Shown here: positions 9,277 through 17,966 of the stretch, one piece after another
Position numbering within the stretch: position 1 is the first letter of the stretch
Layout: each line of letters begins with the position of its first letter
Assembly (NCBI GenBank): GCA_001717545.1
Contig: CP017039.1
Span: 2,881,495-2,945,494 of the forward strand
DNA: 64,000 nucleotides
Direction of reading: 5' to 3'
DNA from: Anaerolineaceae bacterium oral taxon 439
GTDB taxonomy: Bacteria > Chloroflexota > Anaerolineae > Anaerolineales > Anaerolineaceae
The notes under the pieces: model-generated
What the model was told of the DNA's origin: nothing
Seen by the model: only the letters and a program-made list of their open reading frames with translations
The model's database searches: none
Program-made: the position numbers and the translations under genes

Positions 9277-9966
9277 TTAAATCTCCCCCGCCTGACGCAG
9301 CTTCATCAGCATCTCGGTCACGTTCCATTCCGTCTCATCGTCGATATCCTGCGCTTCGATCGCCGGAATTTCGTACAGCAACGGACGTGAACCGATGCGG
9401 TTGCGATACGTCAGCAGGATTTCGCGGGTAAACAGGTAGAAGCAGGAATTTTCCTCATAAATCGGCGGCAGATCCTGCGTCCGAAGCAGGATCGCGGCAT
9501 TGTGATTGATCGGACGGGCCAACTCGTCCCAATAACGCTTCTGAACCTTCGTGACGGAGAACATCGAATCGTACAAATAAGATTTCGCCTGGAACGCCTG
9601 AATCCCCTCCGAAATCGTCTCCGCTTTCAGGAGCGGATTCGTGCTATGCGTCTGAAGATAAAAATCGGCTTCAATCTGCGACGTATCGTAAACGAGAATT
9701 TCGTTCATCGGAACGTCTCCGGCGCGCAGCGCCTCCGGTCGCAGGATCGGCCTGACCATCGGGAAATCCTTGGCCAGGCCCTCGATAACGACAGGGCTAT
9801 CGGTATCGACGACGATCTCGGAAATCTCCGGAACGTTCAGCAACGCGTCCAGGATGTAATGATACAGCGGTTTCCCGGCCAGCATCCGGTAATTTTTCCC
9901 CTCGACACGAACCGAATGATGACGCATGGGGACAAATGCCACGATTTTCGCTTTCGCAGAGTCCAT
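9277..9966 (-). CDS. Acylneuraminate cytidylyltransferase family protein
   Basis: 229 residues. The N-terminal nucleotide-binding loop reads FVPMRHHSVRVEGKNYRML, the PxRxxSxRxxGKN pattern of the CMP-sialate/CMP-KDO synthetase family; IVVDTDSPVV and QTHSTNPLL match later conserved blocks. It is shorter and more divergent than the NeuA domain at 12560-13810 in the same operon, so the operon encodes two nucleotidyltransferases. It begins 8 nt after the 557-residue gene and is the last gene of the operon. It may activate a second sugar, or act on a related nonulosonate. The family call is good; the substrate is open. Confidence 0.82.
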   Translation of the reverse strand: MDSAKAKIVAFVPMRHHSVRVEGKNYRMLAGKPLYHYILDALLNVPEISEIVVDTDSPVVIEGLAKDFPMVRPILRPEALRAGDVPMNEILVYDTSQIEADFYLQTHSTNPLLKAETISEGIQAFQAKSYLYDSMFSVTKVQKRYWDELARPINHNAAILLRTQDLPPIYEENSCFYLFTREILLTYRNRIGSRPLLYEIPAIEAQDIDDETEWNVTEMLMKLRQAGEI

Positions 9967-9974
9967 TTCGTTTT

Positions 9975-11648
9975 CTATTCTCCTTCCGTTTCGCCCGCCG
10001 CCTGATCGGTCAGCGGCAGCGTGAAATCGCCGCCGCGCAGGATTCCATCCTGAATCACGCGCATCGTTTCGTCCTTTTCGGGCGTCAGCGCGCTCGGGTC
10101 AAAATTCCGGATCCGAACGTACCCGCGCCAGGCCGGGTCCGGCTCGATAAAGCGGCGAAGCGGGAGCGCGACATGAAAGAACTGATAATACATGAATTTT
10201 CGCGCCGTTTCCTGATACAGCGCGGGGACCTGGATCTCGGTCGCGTCGAGATAACGGCCGACCGTTTCCGCGTACGCCTCGCGCGATTTCGGAAATTCGC
10301 TGATCGGGTAGGGCGTAAAGCGCGACGCGCCCCCGGAAATAACGAGCGCGCCCATCGCCGCCGCTTCCAGCCCGATCGTCGAATTATAAACCATGACAAA
10401 TTTCGCGATCCGAATCAGGTCATACGACGAAATAAACTGACCCGGCCCGATAAATAAAACGTTATGCAGCAGCGTCAGGCGGTTTCGCTGAGCCCAGTCC
10501 GTGACCGTTTCCTCGGATTCCTTCCCTTTCCGGATTTCGTCCGGATGCGCGCGGATAACGAAAAGCGTGTTAACATGTTTCTCGATAATCTCCTTAACCG
10601 CGTCGAGCCACTGGAACATGTCGTCAAAAACGACGTTCGCATGTTTCTGGCTGGTATCAAAAACGACATTGGTAAAAATCGGGACAACCTGCCGGAATGA
10701 ACGCGCGAGGTTCCAGAACGCCGGCGTCAGCCCTTCCATCTCCGGCCAGAACTGAACCCCGGCCGTTTTAAATACGCCCTTCATCCGTGCTTCGAGGTAC
10801 TCGTCCAACCGCGCGTTCCGCTCGGGGGTCATCTCCAGATCCGCCGGGAGCGCGATCGGACAGGCGGTCGCTTCCCCCGCCGTAAAAATCGCCGTCTCCG
10901 GCATCAGGCCGACCTCATGCGTAAACGTGGGAATCCCAGCCCGGTCGCCGATCCATTTCACGATCGCTTCCGGATACTGCTGCCCATTAAACACGACGAT
11001 CGCGCGCGGTTGGTTCTCCCGGACCCATTCGTCAACCTGGAGATAAACGCTCCAGGCGGACCGGATATACATGCGGTACAGCCGCGCCGCATGCTCAACC
11101 GTTTCGATATGATGCCGTCGGAGAATCCAGCGCAGCGACGGGAGCGTCAGCTTTCCGAGCGGAACGCCGTCGCGCTCGTACGCCTCCAACCCGCCGAAAT
11201 CGAGTCCCTCGACGTCGTTAAAAACCGCCGGGTCGCTCCGATAGTCGAGCGGGACGGCGTCCGCGCCGCGGTAAATCTCCGCCGACAGCCGCATACAGCG
11301 GTCGCAGGGCAGCGCCGCTTTCGGATCGTCGCGGTTCGTTCCCAGAACGCAGGGGTACAGCCCCTTCGCGCAGACCAGGAACGTCACCGGGATGCCGCTC
11401 TGCTGAAGCGAGCTCCCCGCCAGCCAGGCGAACGCAGCGTTCAGGCTCGTCCGATCGATCCGCGTCGACGCATTAAAGAATAAAACCGGGCGCGCGCGGT
11501 CCCGTCCGCCGAACGCGCTTTGAACCGCGCGATTAACCGATTCAAACCGACGCCGGTTATGAGCGTCGGTTTGAATCGTCCGGTTCTTATTCATGAGCCG
11601 GTTGATCAACGCGCGAATCGATCCGTACCCGGATAAAGAATCGGCCAT
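9975..11648 (-). CDS. Unknown protein of the nonulosonate operon, possible GT-B/capsule-type transferase
   Basis: 557 residues, no signal peptide or membrane helix. I do not recognise a named family with certainty. A cysteine cluster (GLYPCVLGTNRDD, then LPCDRCMRLS) lies near residues 95-125. The C-terminal half has features of capsule polysaccharide/KDO-transferase-like GT-B proteins: FVIRAHPDEIRKGK, LLHNVLFIGP and FVMVYNSTIGLEAAAMGA, the last like the nucleotide-sugar loop in which a conserved Ser/Thr-Glu pair binds donor phosphate. It lies between neuB and the second cytidylyltransferase. The most economical inference is a transferase that uses the CMP-sugar made by its neighbours. The start is uncertain; an ATG at 11594 is an alternative. 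Confidence 0.55.
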   Translation of the reverse strand: MADSLSGYGSIRALINRLMNKNRTIQTDAHNRRRFESVNRAVQSAFGGRDRARPVLFFNASTRIDRTSLNAAFAWLAGSSLQQSGIPVTFLVCAKGLYPCVLGTNRDDPKAALPCDRCMRLSAEIYRGADAVPLDYRSDPAVFNDVEGLDFGGLEAYERDGVPLGKLTLPSLRWILRRHHIETVEHAARLYRMYIRSAWSVYLQVDEWVRENQPRAIVVFNGQQYPEAIVKWIGDRAGIPTFTHEVGLMPETAIFTAGEATACPIALPADLEMTPERNARLDEYLEARMKGVFKTAGVQFWPEMEGLTPAFWNLARSFRQVVPIFTNVVFDTSQKHANVVFDDMFQWLDAVKEIIEKHVNTLFVIRAHPDEIRKGKESEETVTDWAQRNRLTLLHNVLFIGPGQFISSYDLIRIAKFVMVYNSTIGLEAAAMGALVISGGASRFTPYPISEFPKSREAYAETVGRYLDATEIQVPALYQETARKFMYYQFFHVALPLRRFIEPDPAWRGYVRIRNFDPSALTPEKDETMRVIQDGILRGGDFTLPLTDQAAGETEGE

Positions 11649-11667
11649 ATTCTGAGATACTTATGAA

Positions 11668-12543
11668 TTACTGAACGCGGCGCAGCTTCGCTAAACTCGG
11701 GAGCTCGTCGTCATAAACGCGCTTCTTCCCATCGCCTAACGCCTGTTCCGTGACGCGGGTATACTTGACCAGCTTCGCCAGCCCCTGCGGCTCGACCGAC
11801 GCCGCCTGATCGGTTCCCCACATGGCGCGGTCCAACGTGAAATGCCGCTCGATCATGCAGCTTCCCAGCGCGATCGAAACGACCGACGGGATCAACCCGA
11901 CTTCATGCCCCGAGTAGCCAATCGGGCAGTCAAACTCGGCGATCAGCCGCGGGATAACGCGCAGGTTCAGCTCTGTCGGATCGCAGGGATATGCGCTGGT
12001 CGCGTGCGTAATAATCAGCTTATCCAGATTCTTAAAAACCCTGACCCCGGCCCGAATCTGATCCATTGTCGACATCCCGGTCGACAGGATCACCGGACGT
12101 CCCGTCGCTTCGCATTTCCGCAGCAACGGTAAATCCGTCAGGCCCGCCGACGGGATCTTATAGGCGATCGGATCGAACGCTTCGAGGAAATCGACCGAAA
12201 CCTCGTCCCAGACGGACGCGAACCATTCGATCCCCAGCTCGCGGCAAAGCCGATCGATCTCGCGATAATCCGCCTCGCCGAATTCGACATGCCGGCGGTA
12301 ATCCAGATACGTCATGTACCCCCACGGCGTCTCGCGCATTTTCCCCTGTTCCGCCGCCGGAACGCAAATCTCCGGCGTGCGCTTCTGAAACTTGACCGCG
12401 TCGACGCCGGCGGCGGCCGCCCGCCGGATCATTTCTTTCGCGATATTCAAATCGCCGTTATGATTGATCCCAATCTCAGCGATAATATACGTCGGCTGGC
12501 CTTCGCCGACGAGCTTCCGCCCCAGCCTTACCGTTTTTGACAT
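11668..12543 (-). CDS. neuB: N-acetylneuraminate synthase family protein lacking the SAF domain
   Basis: 291 residues from ATG 12543 (GAAAGGA upstream; a 23-codon in-frame extension would overlap the preceding gene). The TIM barrel is complete: YIIAEIGINHNGDLNIAKEM, VDAVKFQKRT, SAGLTDLPLLRK, ILSTGMSTMDQI and CPIGYSGHEVG, with IERHFTLDRAMWGTDQAAS, all NeuB signatures. The family condenses PEP with an N-acylhexosamine to form a nine-carbon nonulosonate. The usual C-terminal antifreeze-like SAF domain of about 60 residues is absent: the protein ends at LPSLAKLRRVQ, the point where SAF would follow, and the next gene begins 19 nt later, so this is not an obvious frameshift. Confidence 0.88.
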   Translation of the reverse strand: MSKTVRLGRKLVGEGQPTYIIAEIGINHNGDLNIAKEMIRRAAAAGVDAVKFQKRTPEICVPAAEQGKMRETPWGYMTYLDYRRHVEFGEADYREIDRLCRELGIEWFASVWDEVSVDFLEAFDPIAYKIPSAGLTDLPLLRKCEATGRPVILSTGMSTMDQIRAGVRVFKNLDKLIITHATSAYPCDPTELNLRVIPRLIAEFDCPIGYSGHEVGLIPSVVSIALGSCMIERHFTLDRAMWGTDQAASVEPQGLAKLVKYTRVTEQALGDGKKRVYDDELPSLAKLRRVQ

Positions 12544-12559
12544 GATACATTCCATCCTT

Positions 12560-13810
12560 TCACGACTGCCCCCGGTCCAGGATCCGGTCGCAGGCTTCCC
12601 GAACCGCGCCATGCCCGCCGGTCCTGGTCAGAACGATATCCGCCGCCGCCAGCGCTTTTTCATGCGCGTCGCTGGGAACCAGCGCGCATCCAACGACCGG
12701 GAAGCAGGCGATATCGTTTACGTCGTTTCCAACGTAAACCGCGTCCGCTGAATCGATCTTTTTCTCCTGACAATATTCCCGGAGTTTTTCCGTCTTCTGC
12801 AACGTTCCCTGAACGAAATCGATCCCCAGCTTCTTACAGCGCGCCGCGACAACCCGGTTCGTTTCGCTCGAAATCACGACGACCGCGATCCCCGCTTCTT
12901 TCACGAGCCGGATCCCCAGCCCGTCCGACCTGCTGCAGCGGACCGACTCCGTCCCATTCTCGTCGACGGTAACCAAATCGTCCGTCATCACGCCGTCAAA
13001 ATCCAGCACAATCAGGCGAACGTTCTTCGGAAGCGCCCGCTTCGCTGCGCCCGGCGTAACGACCCTGATTTTTCCGCTCCGTAAAACCGCCTCATACTTT
13101 TCCCAGTCCGACGGATTGTCGATATCGACCTTGATCGCCGGATCCAGAAACAGCGGGAGGATAACCTTCCCGCTCATGCTCTCGCCCGCCATGAACGTTC
13201 GTTCCGGCCGAATCGCGTCGATATGGCCCGTTTGCCAGTATGTTTTCGGGAGCGCCTGACGCGGCGAGTTATACGGTTCGGCGAGACCCTCGACCGGAAT
13301 CAGCCCATACATCCGCCCCGTTTTTTCGTCAACCCGCCACATCTTGAACGGGTTCTCGCCGGACGGCACGACGCCGCGGACCGAATCGGCTTCCGGATGG
13401 TCCAGGAGGAGCCGGATCGCTTCGTCGACCAATCCCGGCGTCCGGAACGGCGACGTCGGACGGAGCTGAATAACGATATCCGAGCGGTACCCCTCGTTCT
13501 CCGCCAGCCACCGAACCGCATGCTGAAACACGGGAAGATCGAGCGCCATGTCGCCGGAAATCTCCGCCGGACGGAGAAACGGCGCTTCCGCTCCCCAATC
13601 GCGCGCAACCGCCGCGATCTCCGGATCGTCCGTCGAAACCAGGATCCGCGAAACGTACTTCGATTCCTTCGCGGCCGCGATCGAATACGCGATCAGCGGG
13701 TACCCGGCGAACGGTTTAATATTTTTATGCGGAATGCCTTTCGATCCGCCGCGAGCGGGAATAATCGCGACAATGTTCAGCCCGCCGGCCGCCGGCGCCG
13801 CGCTTACCAT
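12560..13810 (-). CDS. neuA: Bifunctional CMP-nonulosonate synthetase / HAD phosphatase
   Basis: 416 residues, two domains. Residues 12-235 are a NeuA cytidylyltransferase: IIPARGGSKGIPHKNIKPF, ILVSTDDPEIA and IQLRPTSPFRTP, with IKVDIDNPSDWEKYE at the end. Residues 250-416 are a KdsC-like HAD phosphatase: LIVLDFDGVMTDD with both catalytic Asp residues, VVISSETN and YVGNDVNDI. The arrangement matches CMAS-type fusions, where the phosphatase removes the 9-phosphate or tunes oligomerisation. ATG 13810 overlaps the SDR stop by 7 nt and neuB follows 16 nt after the stop, so the three are co-translated. Whether the phosphatase acts on a nonulosonate 9-phosphate is inferred. Confidence 0.9.
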   Translation of the reverse strand: MVSAAPAAGGLNIVAIIPARGGSKGIPHKNIKPFAGYPLIAYSIAAAKESKYVSRILVSTDDPEIAAVARDWGAEAPFLRPAEISGDMALDLPVFQHAVRWLAENEGYRSDIVIQLRPTSPFRTPGLVDEAIRLLLDHPEADSVRGVVPSGENPFKMWRVDEKTGRMYGLIPVEGLAEPYNSPRQALPKTYWQTGHIDAIRPERTFMAGESMSGKVILPLFLDPAIKVDIDNPSDWEKYEAVLRSGKIRVVTPGAAKRALPKNVRLIVLDFDGVMTDDLVTVDENGTESVRCSRSDGLGIRLVKEAGIAVVVISSETNRVVAARCKKLGIDFVQGTLQKTEKLREYCQEKKIDSADAVYVGNDVNDIACFPVVGCALVPSDAHEKALAAADIVLTRTGGHGAVREACDRILDRGQS

Positions 13811-14631
13811 GCCGTCCAGCCGCCGTCAACGACAAGGTTCGCGCCAGTCATGTACGTCGACGCGTCCGACGCCAGGAACAGCAGCGCCCCGCTCATCTCG
13901 TCCTTCTTCGCCATCCGTCCGAGAACCGCCCGCGCTGAATACTGTGAATTGAAAACGTCGTCATGCCCGTTATAGACGCCTCCCGGCGTCAGGCAGTTCG
14001 CCCGGATCCCCGTCCCGGCGTAATACGTCGCCAGATATTTCGTCAACCCGACGACGCCCGCTTTCGTTACCGAGTAAAAAACCGGCTTATACTGACGCTC
14101 CGACGGATCCTGATCCGGGCGTTCATATAAACGCTGGTCCGGACCGACGAGCCCATACGTCGAGCAGATATTGATAATCACGCCGTGATTCTGCGCCTTC
14201 ATCGGCCGCGCAGCCGACTGCGCGCAGAGGAACAGCCCGGTCAGATTAACGTCAAGCGCGTCCCGCCACATTTTCAGCGGATAACTCTCGAAATCGTTCA
14301 GGTGCTTCCCCTGCGTCCGATCAAACTTGGGATCGAGCGCCGCGGAACAGACGAGAACGTCCAGCCGTCCCGTCTTTTCGAGGGCAAACCCGGTCATGCG
14401 ATCGACCGACGCCTTGTCCGTCACGTCCACGCCGCAGCCCTGCGCTTTCCCGCCTTCGCCGCGAAGCTCCGCCGCGGTTTCCTCCGCTCCCGCCGCGTTC
14501 AGGTCGGCGACGATGACGTCCGCCCCCGCCTGCGCCAGCGCCCGACTGAATTCTTTTCCCAACAGACCGATCCCGCCGGTTACGACCGCCGTCTTTCCGA
14601 TCATACGAAATTTATCAAAAATTGTCGTCAT
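13804..14631 (-). CDS. SDR-family oxidoreductase
   Basis: 275 residues, classical short-chain dehydrogenase. The cofactor loop is TGGIGLLG (residues 18-25), followed by an acidic ADLNAA that favours NAD over NADP. The catalytic Ser lies in NICSTYG and Tyr-Lys in VFYSVTKAGVVGL; the C-terminus FLASDASTYMTGANLVVDGG is typical. It is the first gene of the nonulosonate operon, with a GAGGCG ribosome site and its own promoter. SDRs in such clusters oxidise or reduce the sugar precursor or side chain; the exact substrate is not deducible. Confidence 0.87.
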   Translation of the reverse strand: MTTIFDKFRMIGKTAVVTGGIGLLGKEFSRALAQAGADVIVADLNAAGAEETAAELRGEGGKAQGCGVDVTDKASVDRMTGFALEKTGRLDVLVCSAALDPKFDRTQGKHLNDFESYPLKMWRDALDVNLTGLFLCAQSAARPMKAQNHGVIINICSTYGLVGPDQRLYERPDQDPSERQYKPVFYSVTKAGVVGLTKYLATYYAGTGIRANCLTPGGVYNGHDDVFNSQYSARAVLGRMAKKDEMSGALLFLASDASTYMTGANLVVDGGWTAW

Positions 14632-14671
14632 TTCTGCGCCTCAATTTCAAAAGTGCTTATCATCCGAATCT

Positions 14672-14700
14672 ATTCTATCAGCGCATTCCGTTCCCGTAAA
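14672..14700 (-). promoter_or_regulatory. Predicted promoter of the nonulosonate operon
   Basis: Minus strand: TTTACG (14695-14700), a 17-bp spacer and TAGAAT (14672-14677), with the SDR start 41 bp downstream. The rest of 14632-14803 holds no gene or RNA that I can support. Confidence 0.45.
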
Positions 14701-14803
14701 CAGACGCCCGCCCATTTCGTACGATAACGCAAGGAACAGGTTCCAGGCGTTCCGTTTCTGAATATGAAATTTCGATCCCTGTCAGGTGATCAAGGATGAA
14801 AAG

Positions 14804-14941
14804 CATCCTTACCGGTATAAACGCCATGCCTCTATCCGCGCCGCGACGCAGTCCCGGACGTAATACCGGTAATGCCGTCCGGCGCGAACGCGCGCACGGA
14901 TCTCCGTCGACGATATTTCCAGCAGCGGCGCATCGACAGGA
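14804..14941. repeat. 138-bp direct repeat, left copy (nadD 3' end)
   Basis: This segment matches 28913-29050 in the same orientation with two substitutions in 138 positions (14827 and 14931). It covers the last 44 codons of nadD, the stop codon and 5 bp beyond. The match ends abruptly at both edges. It bounds the 14.1-kb AT-richer island on the left. Confidence 0.93.
14809..14941 (-). pseudogene. nadD C-terminal relic
   Basis: The minus strand reads PVDAPLLEISSTEIRARV and onward through the nadD stop, including the ISSTEIR motif, with one amino-acid change (Glu to Ala in the last helix) relative to the intact gene at 28918-29517. There is no start codon or N-terminal domain. It is the old 3' end of nadD left on the far side of the inserted island, or a duplicated fragment. 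Confidence 0.88.
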
Positions 14942-14949
14942 CGCCCGAA

Positions 14950-16044
14950 TTATCCGAAATAATCCTCTGCGACTTTAGATATTATTGAATCAAACGTTCC
15001 TTCGAATATTTTCATAGATGAAGCGAACATAAGATTGATCGGATAATTAAAATTTTCCACATTGCATCCGCAAACATCACGAAACCCATTCGCAGATCCA
15101 TAATTTGGGATTCGCTCGCGCATGATTCTTGTATCGTCCATATATGCATACAGCTTCTTTCCAAGTTGATACGCCATTCCGCATTCAAAAGAGGTATCGC
15201 TCTCCGTTTCCCACGCATGAAACATATTAAGATTCGCAATAATCAAATCACAATTTCGAACATGCCGTTGGTTATGATCAAAAATATTGTAAGCTCGTAC
15301 ATATGGATCGTCCGAATGAATCCTTTGAATACCAGCCGCGTCGTCAACCGGCGTTATCGCGTCAAAGCCATACCGGTTACAAAGCTTCTTCATACATTCG
15401 TATCGAATGATATCATCCGCCTCATACCGCTCCGACCCGCTAAGATACGCAATCGGCTTCCTGCTTTTGGGCAACGACATCTCTTCTTTCGCAACATCAG
15501 GGATCGTCCGATCTCTCAATACAGATAGTTTTCGCTCTTCTTCAATGTCTGTCAGCATTGCATCCAGACAAACATTAAAATCGCCTTGAATTATTTTCGT
15601 CGATCCGATTACATTCGGAGAAAATGGAAGATCCTGATACGGTAAAATTCGTCCTTTTCGATCATAAATAACACCGTCCCTTAATTCCCATCCATAATAT
15701 TTCCAAATCATGGGCCTTTTATCACGCGTATATCCATAGCAGCGAATCCCACGGGCATACGCCATGCCGATCTCATAGACGCTTCCCCCATCAACCTCCG
15801 GGCCGCGAAAAAATTCCAAATCGCAGATAATTGCCGTTGATCGATTCAGGCTATTTGCGCAATTCATGAATATAGCGTCAGCGTTCTTCGTTAAATTATC
15901 TTGATCCCAAACAAATTTATGATCATTCGGGAGTGAGACTTCGCATCCGAATGATTCTGCACGCCGACGCATCGCTTCTAAAATCTGATCGCCGCCACGG
16001 TAAAAACATTCCGGGCCGGCTATATATATACATTCTTTATTCAT
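14950..16044 (-). CDS. Tandem nucleoside 2-deoxyribosyltransferase-like protein
   Basis: 364 residues made of two copies of the nucleoside deoxyribosyltransferase-like fold. Domain 1 (about 1-165) has IYIAGPECFYRGGDQI, ADAIFMNCAN and GGSVYEIGMAYARG. Domain 2 (about 195-364) has IAYLSGSERYEADD, CDLIIANLNMF and SDTSFECGMAYQLGKK. Each keeps the Glu in the YEIG or FECG position where the family places its nucleophile. Known members cleave or exchange the N-glycosidic bond of (deoxy)nucleosides or nucleotides. It is the last gene of the island operon; its TAA lies 8 bp from the island edge. The unusual two-domain form leaves the substrate open; hydrolase and transferase are both possible. Confidence 0.75.
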   Translation of the reverse strand: MNKECIYIAGPECFYRGGDQILEAMRRRAESFGCEVSLPNDHKFVWDQDNLTKNADAIFMNCANSLNRSTAIICDLEFFRGPEVDGGSVYEIGMAYARGIRCYGYTRDKRPMIWKYYGWELRDGVIYDRKGRILPYQDLPFSPNVIGSTKIIQGDFNVCLDAMLTDIEEERKLSVLRDRTIPDVAKEEMSLPKSRKPIAYLSGSERYEADDIIRYECMKKLCNRYGFDAITPVDDAAGIQRIHSDDPYVRAYNIFDHNQRHVRNCDLIIANLNMFHAWETESDTSFECGMAYQLGKKLYAYMDDTRIMRERIPNYGSANGFRDVCGCNVENFNYPINLMFASSMKIFEGTFDSIISKVAEDYFG

Positions 16045-16065
16045 AGGAACAGTCTCCGCGAAACC

Positions 16066-17037
16066 CTATTGCAGGACAAGTTCGATTAACAATCGCAAAA
16101 AGCGCGTATAATCAACTTCCATGCCAATCTCAATTTCAGGTAATTGATTCCAGACATGATGATGGCGCCGATCAACTACCGTCATGCCCAAAGAGAGAAC
16201 TCCTTTCGTTTCGATCCCAACTCTGGCTTTCATTGTTTTTACGAATGTTGGATCGATCGCATAACCAATAGCCAGACAATCGATAATCGTGCAATAAGCG
16301 TCAAATCCGCGACCCGTTACAAACTGGATCGCGTTGTACAGGAAACGCGCTTCCTTTCGATTACTTTCCTTCAACATATTCAGCTGCGCTTCGGTAAAAT
16401 TCACGTCAAAATGAGTCGCTACGTCTAAACCCAACGCGACCAATTTCACACCGGACCTGTAAACAATATCCGCAGCCTCCGGATCGACATATACATTCCA
16501 CTCGCTTTGGGGAGTATCACCAGTAGCGTTTTTAAACGCATATTCATTAAGGCCAAACATTCCAGAAATAGCAATGACCGCAGGAATCAATCTGACAATT
16601 TCGGGCGCCTTGATCAAGGCTAACGCTAAATTCGTCATTGGACCGGTACAAAGTATATATACCTCTCCGGGATATCGCTTCACAGTTTGGATAATTAAAT
16701 CGACCGCATGCAGTTTAGACACGCCTGAAGCAGGCTCTGGCAGAAAATTTTCAGCCTGTCCATCGATACCGTGCGTAAATGGATCTTTCGGAACTGGACG
16801 AATCATTGGCTTACCCATTCCGCGTGCGACCGGGATATCGCTACGAGCAATCATCTCTAAAGTTTTCAAAGCATTCTTCGAAGTTGTTTCGATTGAATAA
16901 TTCCCATTCACAGTCGTCACAGCCAGCAATTCGAGCTTCCGTGATTTCGCGGCCATCACGATCGCCATCGAATCATCCATACCAGGATCACAATCCAAAA
17001 TTACTTTTTTAGCAATATTTTTTGAATCATCATTCAT
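16066..17037 (-). CDS. Inosine/uridine-preferring nucleoside hydrolase family protein
   Basis: 323 residues from ATG 17037, which overlaps the stop of the phosphorylase gene as ATGA; a longer in-frame start would overlap 43 nt and lacks support. The calcium/ribose-binding motif is KVILDCDPGMDDSMAIV near residues 12-28. LAVTTVNGN, the LCTGPMTNLALAL block and EWNVYVDPEAAD match the IunH family, which hydrolyses ribonucleosides to ribose and base. Canonical DTDPGxDD has become DCDPGMDD, keeping the Asp residues. It works in the cytoplasm, probably on the product of the ABC importer or of the ADP-ribosylglycohydrolases. Confidence 0.88.
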   Translation of the reverse strand: MNDDSKNIAKKVILDCDPGMDDSMAIVMAAKSRKLELLAVTTVNGNYSIETTSKNALKTLEMIARSDIPVARGMGKPMIRPVPKDPFTHGIDGQAENFLPEPASGVSKLHAVDLIIQTVKRYPGEVYILCTGPMTNLALALIKAPEIVRLIPAVIAISGMFGLNEYAFKNATGDTPQSEWNVYVDPEAADIVYRSGVKLVALGLDVATHFDVNFTEAQLNMLKESNRKEARFLYNAIQFVTGRGFDAYCTIIDCLAIGYAIDPTFVKTMKARVGIETKGVLSLGMTVVDRRHHHVWNQLPEIEIGMEVDYTRFLRLLIELVLQ

Positions 17038-17966
17038 ATCAAATTGCCTCTCTCTTTTGTCAATTCCGGATACCAATATCTTTTTGAAGCCTTCTCATAA
17101 TCCATTTGATGCAAAACCGCACAACCTTCTAAAACAAGGTCGATTGCATTTAAATGACCACAGCCAGCCTCGAATTTTTTTCCGGTAATCATATTGTCCG
17201 CAACAGAACAAACCGATCCGCCTCGAAAACCGAATAAGTTCGCTAACGTGACAATCGCGGCGGATTCACGATCCCCATTCAGCACGCCGGCACGATTATA
17301 GATCCCAGGCATTTGAACGTTCCAAGGCTGTAAATAACCGCCGACGCCGGGACGGCCGCAGCCGACAAAGTCGCTCGATACGCTAAGCGTTATACCCACA
17401 TGATACGAACATTTAAGTTCTTCTGCCGCTCGTACCATCGCTAAAACAACTTCATAATTGCAAACCGCCGGAAAAGATTGCGGAATATATGAACTTGTCA
17501 TACCGTCTTCCCGAACGACACCACTGCTGATTACGATATCGCCGGGATTAACATCGTCGCCCATGCCCCCGGAACCTCCGACTCGAATATATGTTGTCGC
17601 AGCCGAATACTCCATATAGTCATAAAGCAGCAGCTCCGCTTCAGCAGCCCCGCTTCCCCCGCTGACGACAGTTATCCTTGCCCCCTTATAAGTTCCGCTA
17701 TAACTTGTAAACATTCCCGATAATCCAATCCGTTCGCTTTTTTCAAGCTTCTCAGCAATCAGTTTCGCAGGATCGCATCCATAACTGCAGAGCGGATCGC
17801 GGACAGTTACCAAAACATATTCACCTACCTTCTGCGGATCGATCTGCGTCATGGCAGGACGGTTATCAATAAGTAAGCCGCGCTGCGGGATATTACGGTT
17901 ATATCGATAATCTCTAACGATATCGCGGATTGACTCTTTCCGACGAATTTGCTCACTTTTTAACAT
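17034..17966 (-). CDS. Nucleoside phosphorylase (PNP/UDP family)
   Basis: 310 residues. The PNP_UDP_1 core is recognisable: RVGGSGGMGDDVNPGDIVI, VVREDGMTSSYIP and a later NGDRESAAIVTLANLFG acidic loop, as in uridine phosphorylase. Such enzymes split a nucleoside with phosphate to give ribose 1-phosphate and base. The gene overlaps the PfkB kinase upstream by 14 nt and the nucleoside hydrolase downstream by 4 nt, so it is embedded in the island operon. An operon holding both a phosphorylase and a hydrolase suggests two different ribosyl substrates or steps. Confidence 0.85.
   Translation of the reverse strand: MLKSEQIRRKESIRDIVRDYRYNRNIPQRGLLIDNRPAMTQIDPQKVGEYVLVTVRDPLCSYGCDPAKLIAEKLEKSERIGLSGMFTSYSGTYKGARITVVSGGSGAAEAELLLYDYMEYSAATTYIRVGGSGGMGDDVNPGDIVISSGVVREDGMTSSYIPQSFPAVCNYEVVLAMVRAAEELKCSYHVGITLSVSSDFVGCGRPGVGGYLQPWNVQMPGIYNRAGVLNGDRESAAIVTLANLFGFRGGSVCSVADNMITGKKFEAGCGHLNAIDLVLEGCAVLHQMDYEKASKRYWYPELTKERGNLI

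Noticed and set aside
13223..13975. Long plus-strand open frame (250 codons) opposite the NeuA-HAD gene
   Set aside because: Arg-rich shadow of a GC-rich gene with clear domains on the other strand; no ribosome site or family feature.
14796..14978. 60-codon plus-strand frame at the left island edge
   Set aside because: Reverse complement of the nadD relic; no support as a gene.
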